The notes below the pieces were generated by a model. The model did no database searches. It saw nothing but the letters and a program-made list of their open reading frames with translations, and was not told the DNA's origin. From TMED26 sp042088965 (GTDB taxonomy: Bacteria > Pseudomonadota > Alphaproteobacteria > Thalassobaculales > Thalassobaculaceae): a DNA stretch of 18,796 nucleotides. This document shows, piece after piece, positions 1 to 6,708 of this stretch. Both the position numbers and the translations under genes were made by a program. Where the stretch lies: contig JBELLC010000048.1 in the NCBI GenBank assembly GCA_042088965.1, positions 1-18,796 of the forward strand, in the 5' to 3' direction. How positions within the stretch are numbered: the stretch's first letter is position 1; each line of letters starts with the position of its first letter.

Positions 1-74
1 TGGTGCCGCCACAAGGAATCGAACCCTGAATTGGAGATTACAAATCACCCGTTATACCGTTTAACTATAGCGGC
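1..74 (-). tRNA. tRNA-Thr (anticodon UGU), CCA encoded
   Basis: Read on the minus strand, this folds as a complete 74-nt cloverleaf. The 7-bp acceptor stem pairs GCCGCTA with TGGCGGC (one G-U pair), followed by discriminator A and an encoded CCA at 1-3. The D stem is GTTA/TAAC with GG in the loop, and the T arm is CAGGG-TTCGATT-CCTTG. The anticodon loop is TTTGTAA, so the anticodon is TGT (plus-strand 40-42), which reads ACA (Thr). The anticodon stem GGTGA/TCTCC has one internal U-U mismatch. The gene is transcribed leftward and out of the window, with its 5' end at 74, so it is not co-transcribed with the channel gene to its right. Confidence 0.92.
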
Positions 75-284
75 AGCAGCGCTGGATATAAAATATCTCT
101 GCGCAGATGTATATGCTGATTTTTCAAAAATTCCCCCGTCCGGGATTGCCGCAGCTTGCAAAACATCGCCAAACAGGTCACCAAGAGCTTTTGAGGCGCT
201 GCGGGCCATCGCGCTTTATGCGATCTGCTCTGGCGCGGCTATCGGCGGCAAGCACCCAGCAGGGGTTAAAGGACGATCAACATT

Positions 285-1448
285 ATGCCAGACGGGTTAG
301 CACAGCAATCAACAGCTTTTTTCGCTGCAATCACGCAGTTTTTTGAGCAAAAAATCATCGCCCTCGGCATCACAAATCTGATCCTCGCCGCCGCCGTGCT
401 GGTGTTTTTCATTGTCACCCGAAAACTCTTTTCCCAGCGCCTCTTGAGCAAAATGGCCGAAATGGCAGGCAGAACGTCGACAGACCTCGACGATATGATT
501 GTCAAAGCCCTGCAAAAACCGCTGCAATTCGCACCGCTTATTTTAGGATTTTTTCTGTTTTTTGAACTTCTTGATTTAAGTCCAAAGACCGATGATTTCC
601 TGCATCAGGTTTTTGCAACCCTGGTGATTTTTAATGTCTTTGCGATTGCCTATCACCTGGTTGATCCAATTTTTGCGTCGCTCACCGATTTGCAAAAATT
701 TCTGGGTCATTCCCTGGCTGATTGGATTGGCAAAACACTTAAGCTTTTCTTGCTGGTTTTTGGTGCCACCATTGCCCTGGAAATTTGGGGCATTAACGTC
801 GCCCATATCTTAACGGGTTTTGGCCTTTTGGGCGTGGCTGTCGCGCTGGGCGCACAAGACCTGTTTAAAAACCTTATTGCCGGGATCCTGATCTTAGCGG
901 AGCGCCGCTTTGCCAATGGTGATTGGATCAAGGTTGATGGCGTTATAGAAGGCACTGTTGAGCGGATAGGCTTTCGCTCCACCTTCATTCGGCGGTTCGA
1001 TAAATCGCCGGTTTTCATTCCAAACACCAAACTGTCAGACAACGCGGTGACGAATTTTTCGCGGATGACAAATCGCCGGATCTACTGGGTGATCGGCCTG
1101 CGCTACGACACCGACGTGGCCACTTTGCGGCAGGTGCGTGACCGCATTGAGGCCTATATCAGCCAGCATCCCGATTTTGTGCAGCCGCCAGAGGGCACAT
1201 TAATCGTCCGCTTTGATACGTTTTCTGATAGCGCGCTGGATCTGATGATTTATTGTTTCACCCGCACCACAGCTTGGACAACATGGCTGGAAATTCGCGA
1301 GCAACTGGCCTATGAGATCAAGGAAATCGTCGCCAGCTCCGGCACTGATTTTGCCTTCCCAAGCCAGTCCATTTATATTGAAAAAACCGATGGTGCCGCC
1401 GCTTTATCGGCAACTGACCTGCAGGCCAAGGAGACGCCGCCCCATTGA
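285..1448 (+). CDS. MscS-family mechanosensitive ion channel
   Basis: Predicted inner-membrane channel of 387 residues that would release small solutes during hypo-osmotic shock. Hydrophobic segments lie near residues 30-45, 79-97, 105-125 and 150-168. They precede the Gly/Ala-rich pore helix at about 170-204, which carries the family signature GLLGVAVALGAQDLFKN and then ILAERRF. The cytoplasmic beta domain follows (GDWIKVDGVIEGTVERIGFRST, about 212-233), then an alpha/beta C-terminal domain. Five membrane helices make it longer than E. coli MscS (286 residues, three helices), so it belongs to an extended subfamily. The ATG at 285 follows an AAAGGA-like site about 12 bases upstream. It stands alone and ends one base short of the convergent small gene. 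Confidence 0.93.
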   Translation: MPDGLAQQSTAFFAAITQFFEQKIIALGITNLILAAAVLVFFIVTRKLFSQRLLSKMAEMAGRTSTDLDDMIVKALQKPLQFAPLILGFFLFFELLDLSPKTDDFLHQVFATLVIFNVFAIAYHLVDPIFASLTDLQKFLGHSLADWIGKTLKLFLLVFGATIALEIWGINVAHILTGFGLLGVAVALGAQDLFKNLIAGILILAERRFANGDWIKVDGVIEGTVERIGFRSTFIRRFDKSPVFIPNTKLSDNAVTNFSRMTNRRIYWVIGLRYDTDVATLRQVRDRIEAYISQHPDFVQPPEGTLIVRFDTFSDSALDLMIYCFTRTTAWTTWLEIREQLAYEIKEIVASSGTDFAFPSQSIYIEKTDGAAALSATDLQAKETPPH

Positions 1449-1449
1449 G

Positions 1450-1641
1450 CTACCGGGTTTTTACAACAAATTCCATGCCTGCTTGACTGCCAACCCAGGT
1501 GCCTGGTTTGGTTTGGCTCAAATGCAGGATCAGATCGCCGACCGCCACATCCACAAATTTACCACGAATGCGCAAAACAGTTCCGGGAATATCTTTTTCT
1601 GTATCCGTGCAGTGCACGGTGACTTTATCATCGAGACGCAT
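1450..1641 (-). CDS. Small conserved hypothetical protein, possibly PilZ-like (63 aa)
   Basis: A short, probably cytosolic protein beginning MRLDDKVTVHC and ending GSQAGMEFVVKTR. The alternating hydrophobic pattern (PGTVLRIRGKFVDVAVGDL) suggests a compact beta-barrel, and the closing VGSQAGMEF resembles the last strands of PilZ-type domains. The RxxxR and D/NxSxxG residues that bind c-di-GMP are not evident, so ligand binding should not be assumed. I chose the ATG at 1641 over an in-frame start ten codons earlier because AGAGGTGG (1646-1653) sits just upstream of it. The stop at 1450-1452 is one base from the stop of the convergent channel gene. Function unknown. Confidence 0.7.
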   Translation of the reverse strand: MRLDDKVTVHCTDTEKDIPGTVLRIRGKFVDVAVGDLILHLSQTKPGTWVGSQAGMEFVVKTR

Positions 1642-1645
1642 ATCG

Positions 1646-1653
1646 CCACCTCT
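1646..1653 (-). promoter_or_regulatory. Shine-Dalgarno site fixing the start of the 63-aa gene
   Basis: On the minus strand, AGAGGTGG lies four bases from the ATG at 1641. This supports that start over the in-frame ATG at 1671. Confidence 0.65.
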
Positions 1654-1712
1654 TTCTGCCGCCACTAACAAGATAACATAAAAGCCGCACCGCCATCCCG
1701 TGTTTTTTCACC

Positions 1713-1727
1713 CATGCCAAGGGCATG
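1713..1727. promoter_or_regulatory. Perfect 6+6 palindrome in a divergent intergenic region
   Basis: CATGCC-AAG-GGCATG is an exact inverted repeat between two divergently transcribed genes, 46 bases before the SDR start. A possible -10 box (TATATT, 1739-1744) lies just downstream with no good -35, so the palindrome covers roughly the -35 region. It could be an operator, or simply a small hairpin. A T-run lies on the wrong side for a plus-strand terminator. This is positional inference only. Confidence 0.3.
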
Positions 1728-1760
1728 CTGCGTCCTTGTATATTTCGACATTGACCCGCA

Positions 1761-1766
1761 AAGGAG
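1761..1766 (+). promoter_or_regulatory. Shine-Dalgarno site fixing the SDR start
   Basis: AAGGAG lies seven bases before the ATG at 1774. The open frame runs upstream to 1714, but only the 1774 start has this site, and it places the TGASAGIG motif at the usual distance from the N-terminus. Confidence 0.75.
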
Positions 1767-1773
1767 CGACCCC

Positions 1774-2532
1774 ATGGATCTGCAATTAACGGATAAAACC
1801 GCCCTCGTCACAGGTGCCAGCGCAGGCATTGGCCGAGGCATCGCCAAGGTCCTTGCCGCAGAAGGCACCCGCTTGGTCATTAGCGCCCGGCGCACCGCAT
1901 TGCTGACCAGCCTAGCTGACGAAATCAGCGCCGCTGGCGGCATTCGCCCGCTGATTATCAGCGCTGATCTGACGGCCGATGACGGCCCCAGCACTTTGGC
2001 AACCGCTGTCCGCGCGCAATTGGGAAAGGTGGATATTTTGGTGAATAACGCTGGGCTGTCCCGAACCTTGCCCGAAAACGCCCCAGAAAGCGCCTGGGAT
2101 GAAGCAATGATGCTGAAATTTACCATGGGCCGCCGCCTGACCTATGAATTTTTAGCCGATATGCGGGCGCAAAAATGGGGCCGTATTATTCACGTTACCG
2201 GTATTCTAGAGCCATTCACAGCCAATGCCGGATTGGCTGGGTGCGCGGCCACCCATGCCTGGGCTAAAGGCATGTCGCGGGACATCGCCGCCGACGGCGT
2301 AACCGTGAATTGCGTGCCACCCGGGCGCATTAATAGCGAGCAAATCCTCACCCGCTTGCACCCCAGCGAAGAAAGTCGGCAAGCCTTCATCAATGCCAAT
2401 ATCCCTGCTGGCCGCTTTGGCGAGCCAGAAGAATTGGCGCGTTTAGTCGCCTTTTTAGCCTCACCAATGGCCAGTTATATTACCGGCTGTGTGATCCCAG
2501 TGGATGGCGGTATGCATCGCTTCATTCAGTGA
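1774..2532 (+). CDS. Atypical short-chain dehydrogenase/reductase (catalytic triad replaced)
   Basis: A 252-residue SDR-fold protein. The nucleotide-binding motif TGASAGIG is near residues 12-19, DILVNNAG is in place, and the C-terminus ends with the usual SDR tail (FLASPMASYITG.VIPVDGG). Cofactor binding is therefore expected. The active site is abnormal. Where classical SDRs have YxxxK this protein reads CAATH, with Cys157 at the Tyr position and His161 at the Lys position. The preceding strand reads HVTGILEP, without the catalytic Ser. Some SDRs with substituted triads are known and often lack ordinary oxidoreductase activity, so the reaction is uncertain. It is the first gene of the plus-strand catabolic block, 118 bases before the next gene. 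Confidence 0.85.
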   Translation: MDLQLTDKTALVTGASAGIGRGIAKVLAAEGTRLVISARRTALLTSLADEISAAGGIRPLIISADLTADDGPSTLATAVRAQLGKVDILVNNAGLSRTLPENAPESAWDEAMMLKFTMGRRLTYEFLADMRAQKWGRIIHVTGILEPFTANAGLAGCAATHAWAKGMSRDIAADGVTVNCVPPGRINSEQILTRLHPSEESRQAFINANIPAGRFGEPEELARLVAFLASPMASYITGCVIPVDGGMHRFIQ

Positions 2533-2540
2533 CGCCCGCG

Positions 2541-2584
2541 CCCCCCTTGGAGGCTGACGGCGATAAAAGCCATTGCCAGGGGGC
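2541..2584 (+). other. Imperfect nested hairpin between SDR and CMD-family gene
   Basis: CCCCCTTGG (2542-2550) can pair with CCAGGGGG (2576-2583) with one bulged base. A small inner stem GGC-gataaaa-GCC lies within the loop. There is no following T-run, so it is unlikely to be an intrinsic terminator. It may be an intercistronic mRNA structure or only a fortuitous C-run/G-run pairing. Confidence 0.3.
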
Positions 2585-2650
2585 TCATTTGTCCGGCAAA
2601 CTCATGTCTCTGGGAGATTTCAATCATAAATATGAGCTGGGAGAAAGAGG

Positions 2651-3226
2651 ATGGCGCGCATCCCCTATTTGGATGTCGGTGATCTGGCCGATGAGGATAA
2701 AGAACTGCTAAATCGGCCGATCGCGCTCTACCGCGCGTTGGTCAATAGCCCTGGAATGACACGTGCCTGGGGCGGCCTTGCCGAATACATGCGCTACGGA
2801 TCAAAGCTTGATAAACGCCTGCGCGAGTTGGCCATCATTCAAGTCGGCTATCTGGCCCGCAGCGCGTATGAGTATTCCCATCACACCAAACTTGGCCTTG
2901 ATCAATTTGGCGTCACTGAGGCTGACATTCATGCCATCAGCCGCGAAAGCGACGAGGCTGAAGGCGCTGGCGGTTTGCCAGAATGTGAGACAGTGGTCCT
3001 GAAAGCGGCCCGCGAGATGGTCAACGCACAAGCGATCAGTGCCGCCAGCTTTGAAAAGCTCAGCGGCTATTTTAGCCGCGAAGACTTGGTAGATTTAATC
3101 GTCACCATCGGGTTTTACTGCGGCGTTGTGCGGGTTCTCGGCAGTTTGGAAATTGACGTGGAAGATGAATACGCTGCTTATCTGGAACGGTTTCCTTTGC
3201 CCTCTGATGAGACCTCAGAGCCATGA
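2651..3226 (+). CDS. Carboxymuconolactone decarboxylase (CMD/AhpD-fold) family protein
   Basis: A 191-residue all-helical protein of the CMD/AhpD superfamily. The signature lies at about 52-85: LDKRLRELAIIQVGYLAR, then SAYEYSHHTKLG, then an FGVTEADI segment. AhpD-type members carry a redox CxxC before the conserved His. Here the matching stretch is S71-A-Y-E74-Y-S-H-H with no Cys, so peroxidase or disulfide chemistry is unlikely. The EYxHH arrangement is the one seen in CMD-like proteins of degradation clusters. The start at 2651 follows GAGAAAGAGG. The gene overlaps the lactonase gene by four bases (ATGA), so the two are probably translationally coupled and act in one pathway. The exact substrate is unknown. 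Confidence 0.85.
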   Translation: MARIPYLDVGDLADEDKELLNRPIALYRALVNSPGMTRAWGGLAEYMRYGSKLDKRLRELAIIQVGYLARSAYEYSHHTKLGLDQFGVTEADIHAISRESDEAEGAGGLPECETVVLKAAREMVNAQAISAASFEKLSGYFSREDLVDLIVTIGFYCGVVRVLGSLEIDVEDEYAAYLERFPLPSDETSEP

Positions 3227-4065
3227 CCGACCTGCACTTACATCTTGATAACCTGACCTTCCCAGAAGCCCCACGCTGGCATGATGGCCGCCTGGTGCTT
3301 TCTGATTTCTATGCCCATGAGGTATTGTCCGTGGATATGGCTGGCACGCGCAGAAGTCTTGCCACTGTCCCCGGGCAACCATCTGGTCTCGGCTGGCATC
3401 CAGACGGCCGCATGATGGTTGTCTCGATGACAGATCAAAAGTTACTGATCGACGGCCCAGATGGCCTGAGCGAGCAGGCGGACCTGTCCGCGCATGCGCG
3501 CTTCTGGTGCAATGACATGGTGGTCGATGATCAGGGCGGGGCTTACATTGGTAATTTCGGCTTTGATCACCGTGCGGGCGAGCCTGTGACACCAACAAAT
3601 CTTGTGCGTGTTGACCCCGACGGCACCTGCCGGATCGCCGCTGATAATCTGTTATTCCCCAATGGCATCATCCTAACCCCCGATGGTGGCACTTTAATTG
3701 TTGCTGAAACCTATGGCGGCAAGCTGACAGCCTTTGATCGCGGGCACGATGGTAATCTGAGCAATCGCCGGGTCTTTGCCGACCTGGACGGCGGCTATCC
3801 TGATGGCATTTGTCTGGATGCAGAGGGCGCTGTTTGGGTGGCTGACCCCCGGGCCAAACAAACCTATCGGGTTTTGCCCAACGGCCAGATCGACCGCCGC
3901 ATTGAGACCAACGGTCGTGGCTCTTACGCCTGCATGCTGGGCGGCGATGATGGCCGCACGCTCTTTATCTGTACCAATACAGGCTCAGGCCCTGAAGCGG
4001 CCAAGGCCCGCGCCGGGCGCCTTGAAAGTATCACCGTTGAAATCCCCAGGGCAGGCCGTCCCTAG
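3223..4065 (+). CDS. SMP-30/gluconolactonase/LRE-family lactone hydrolase
   Basis: A 280-residue six-bladed beta-propeller enzyme expected to hydrolyse lactones using one divalent metal. The metal-ligand positions of the family are visible: Glu15 in FPEAPRW, Asn147 in LFPNGI and Asp194 in GYPDGICLD. The additional active-site Asn-Asp pair is WCND at residues 95-98. There is no signal peptide, so it is cytosolic. The start codon overlaps the end of the CMD-family gene by four bases. In this setting, two genes upstream of a Baeyer-Villiger monooxygenase, the most economical role is opening the lactone that enzyme would make. That role is inference; sugar-lactone hydrolysis is the alternative. 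Confidence 0.88.
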   Translation: MTDLHLHLDNLTFPEAPRWHDGRLVLSDFYAHEVLSVDMAGTRRSLATVPGQPSGLGWHPDGRMMVVSMTDQKLLIDGPDGLSEQADLSAHARFWCNDMVVDDQGGAYIGNFGFDHRAGEPVTPTNLVRVDPDGTCRIAADNLLFPNGIILTPDGGTLIVAETYGGKLTAFDRGHDGNLSNRRVFADLDGGYPDGICLDAEGAVWVADPRAKQTYRVLPNGQIDRRIETNGRGSYACMLGGDDGRTLFICTNTGSGPEAAKARAGRLESITVEIPRAGRP

Positions 4066-4096
4066 CCGCCCTCACCTCACTCTAAAAGGAAGCATC

Positions 4097-4909
4097 ATGC
4101 GTCTTGCAGAAAAAATTGCCATCGTCGTTGGCGCTGGCCAACAACCGGGAGAAACTGTCGGCAATGGAAAAGCGACCGCCATCCGGTTTGCCCAGGAAGG
4201 CGCTAAAGTACTGGTCGTAGACCTGGACATGGAGCGGGCCGAAAACACCGCCGATGAGATCGCTGCGGCTGGCGGCGAAGCCTCGGTTCTCGCCGCCGAC
4301 ATTACCCGCGAGGCCGATTGTCAAGCGATCGCCACGGCCTGTGTCGCACGCTATGGCCGGATTGACATTCTGCACAATAATGTCGGCCGCTCTCAAGGTG
4401 ACAAAGATACTGCAGACATGGATGCTGATGTCTGGGACATGCTCATGGGGATGAATTTGAAGGGCATGTTCATGACCTGCAAGCATGTGCTGCCAGTCAT
4501 GCGCGCGCAAAAATCAGGGGTCATTCTGAACGTCTCGTCGATCTCCTCGATCTGCGCCCGCAGTGAGCCAAATGCCCGCTCTGGCATCACCTATAAGACC
4601 AGTAAGGGGGCAATCAACACTATGACTCACCACCTGGCCCTGGAAAACGCCGAATATGGCATTCGTGCTAATGCCATCCTGCCTGGCTTGATCGACACAC
4701 CCATGGCAATTGAGCGGCGCGCCAGTGAACGCAATGTCGCCCGTGATGTCATCCGCGACGAACGAAATTCCCGGGTGCCGCTGCTGAATCGCATGGGCAC
4801 CGCATGGGATGTGGCCAATGCGGCTGTTTTCTTAGCCTCTGATGAGGCTGCTTATATCACCAGCCTGATGATGCCTGTGGATGGCGGCTTATCATCCAAA
4901 ATCGGCTAG
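4097..4909 (+). CDS. Classical short-chain dehydrogenase/reductase
   Basis: A 270-residue NAD(P)-dependent alcohol or ketone oxidoreductase. The catalytic residues are intact: Ser148 in NVSSISS, and Y166-KTS-K170. HNNVG stands for the usual NNAG. The glycine-rich loop is extended (VGAGQQPGETVGNGKA) compared with the normal TGxxxGxG, a variant I recognise from an SDR subgroup. The acidic end of the second strand (VVDLDMERA) points to NAD(H) rather than NADP(H). The start at 4097 was chosen over the long upstream open frame because AAAAGGA lies six bases before it and the Rossmann motif begins right after. It follows the lactonase gene by 31 bases. A likely role is oxidising a ring alcohol to the BVMO substrate. 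Confidence 0.9.
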   Translation: MRLAEKIAIVVGAGQQPGETVGNGKATAIRFAQEGAKVLVVDLDMERAENTADEIAAAGGEASVLAADITREADCQAIATACVARYGRIDILHNNVGRSQGDKDTADMDADVWDMLMGMNLKGMFMTCKHVLPVMRAQKSGVILNVSSISSICARSEPNARSGITYKTSKGAINTMTHHLALENAEYGIRANAILPGLIDTPMAIERRASERNVARDVIRDERNSRVPLLNRMGTAWDVANAAVFLASDEAAYITSLMMPVDGGLSSKIG

Positions 4910-5020
4910 CGGCAAAAAGACCAATCCAAGGCTTCTAGACGATAGATAAAGTTTTTGGGTATCATTCAGCTAAGGTAGAACGCGCCGTCAGGTGCAGATT
5001 GACAACAGGGATGCGATCAG

Positions 5021-6670
5021 ATGCCAGATGGGAAACATCAAAATAACATTGAAACACTTGATGCAGTGGTCATCGGGGCGGGCTTTTCTGGCCTTTACCA
5101 ACTGCTTTGCTTGCGCGACAAGCTCGGTCTCAACGTAAAATTGTTTGAAGCCGCCAGCGGCGTTGGCGGCACCTGGTATTGGAATCGCTATCCTGGTGCT
5201 CGCTGCGATAGCGAGAGCCATTCCTATTCTTATTACTTCTCCAAAGAATTGCTCGACGAGTGGGAATGGTCAGAGCGCTATCCTGGGCAAGCAGAGATCA
5301 TGCGTTATCTGAACCACGTTACCGATCGTTTTGATCTGCGTAAGAACATTCAATTTGATACCCGCATCACAGCTGCGAAATTTCTGGAAGATGAAAACTG
5401 TTGGCTGGTCGAAACAGCGGCCGGGGAGCGCCTCAAAGCAACTTATTTAGTGGCTGCTGTCGGCTGCCTGTCATCGGCGAATGTGCCAGATATTCCCGGC
5501 CGCGATGATTTTAAAGGGGAATGGTACCACACCGGCGAATGGCCACACGAAGGCGTTGATTTTACCGGCAAGCGGGTTGGCCAGATCGGCACCGGATCAA
5601 CAGGCATTCAAGCGGTCCCTGTGATTGCCGAGACAGCTAAACATCTGACCGTTTTCCAACGTACCGCTAATTATAGCGTGCCTGCCCGCAATGGCCCTTT
5701 AAGCGAGGAATTCAAAAAATATACCCGCGAAAACCAGGATGAAATCCGCGATCTCATCCAAAGCACGCCAAATGGCCATGCTTTTCGGATATCTGACGAT
5801 GAAGCCTTTTCAGTTGATGATGCCGAACGCTTGGCACGTTATGAAAAAGCCTGGGACGTCGGCGGCTTACGTTTCCGTGCCACCTTTCAAGACATTGGCA
5901 CCAACAAAGCGGCCAATGACACCGCCGCCGAATTTCTAAAAAACAAAATTCGCGATGTCGTCGATGATCCGCAGACGGCCCGCCTGCTGTCAGACATCGA
6001 CCATCCCTATGCCACCAAACGGCCGCCGATCGATACCAATTATTTCGAGGCCTATAACCGCGATAATGTCTCATTGGTTGACCTGAAATCAGCACCAATT
6101 GAATGCATTACGGCCGACGGTGTAAAGACAGCTGATGGTGAATACCCGTTAGATATTATCGTTTTCGCCACAGGCTTTGACGCGATGACGGGGACGATGT
6201 TGAAAATGGACATTACCGGACGTGATGGCCAGACATTGAAACAGGCGTGGCATGCCGGGCCGCGCACCTATTTGGGCCTGCAAGTTGCGGGGTTCCCAAA
6301 TCTGTTTACGGTCACAGGGCCCGGTAGCCCCTCCGTGCTGTGCAATATGCCGGTGGCGATTGAACAACATGTGGATTGGATCACTGGCTGTATCGCGCAC
6401 ATGCAAAAACACGACTACGCAACGGTTGAAACAACCGAAAGTTATGCCGAAGAATGGGTCTCCGAAGTCAACAGGGCTGCCAATGCCACCCTGATGCCGC
6501 AAGCAAACCATTCGTGGTATCTGGGGGCCAACGTGCCCGGCAAACCTCGGCTTTTCATGCCTTATGCAGGCGGTATGGCGCATTATCGCGGAATTTGTGA
6601 TGATGTCGCTCAGAACGGCTACAAAGGTTTCGTCATGCGCAAGAAAAATGCCGAAGTGGCGGCAGAATAA
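5021..6670 (+). CDS. Baeyer-Villiger monooxygenase, cyclohexanone monooxygenase-like
   Basis: A 549-residue FAD- and NADPH-dependent monooxygenase that would insert oxygen next to a ketone to give an ester or lactone. The FAD-binding motif GAGFSG is at residues 19-24, followed by GGTWYWNRYPGARCD (49-63). The Baeyer-Villiger fingerprint is complete: FKGEWYHTGEWP at 164-175, matching FxGxxxHxxxWP. The NADPH Rossmann motif GTGSTG is at 190-195. Length matches one-domain BVMOs of the CHMO/CPMO group. A 111-base gap before it lacks an obvious terminator, and an AGGGA site precedes the ATG. The substrate cannot be told from sequence. Intact fingerprint and context favour a catabolic cyclic-ketone role. 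Confidence 0.93.
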   Translation: MPDGKHQNNIETLDAVVIGAGFSGLYQLLCLRDKLGLNVKLFEAASGVGGTWYWNRYPGARCDSESHSYSYYFSKELLDEWEWSERYPGQAEIMRYLNHVTDRFDLRKNIQFDTRITAAKFLEDENCWLVETAAGERLKATYLVAAVGCLSSANVPDIPGRDDFKGEWYHTGEWPHEGVDFTGKRVGQIGTGSTGIQAVPVIAETAKHLTVFQRTANYSVPARNGPLSEEFKKYTRENQDEIRDLIQSTPNGHAFRISDDEAFSVDDAERLARYEKAWDVGGLRFRATFQDIGTNKAANDTAAEFLKNKIRDVVDDPQTARLLSDIDHPYATKRPPIDTNYFEAYNRDNVSLVDLKSAPIECITADGVKTADGEYPLDIIVFATGFDAMTGTMLKMDITGRDGQTLKQAWHAGPRTYLGLQVAGFPNLFTVTGPGSPSVLCNMPVAIEQHVDWITGCIAHMQKHDYATVETTESYAEEWVSEVNRAANATLMPQANHSWYLGANVPGKPRLFMPYAGGMAHYRGICDDVAQNGYKGFVMRKKNAEVAAE

Positions 6671-6708
6671 GCCGTCAACAACGTTCTAATGAGAAAGCGG
6701 AAACGATT

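Noticed and set aside
1..74. tRNA as an integration site for a genomic island covering the catabolic block
   Set aside because: The tRNA 3' end points out of the window, no integrase is present, and no direct repeat of the tRNA end is visible to the right.
75..130. Minus-strand sigma-70 promoter for the tRNA (TTGAAA at 122-127)
   Set aside because: No -10-like hexamer lies 16-18 bases downstream of the TTGAAA; AT-rich stretches nearby are badly spaced.
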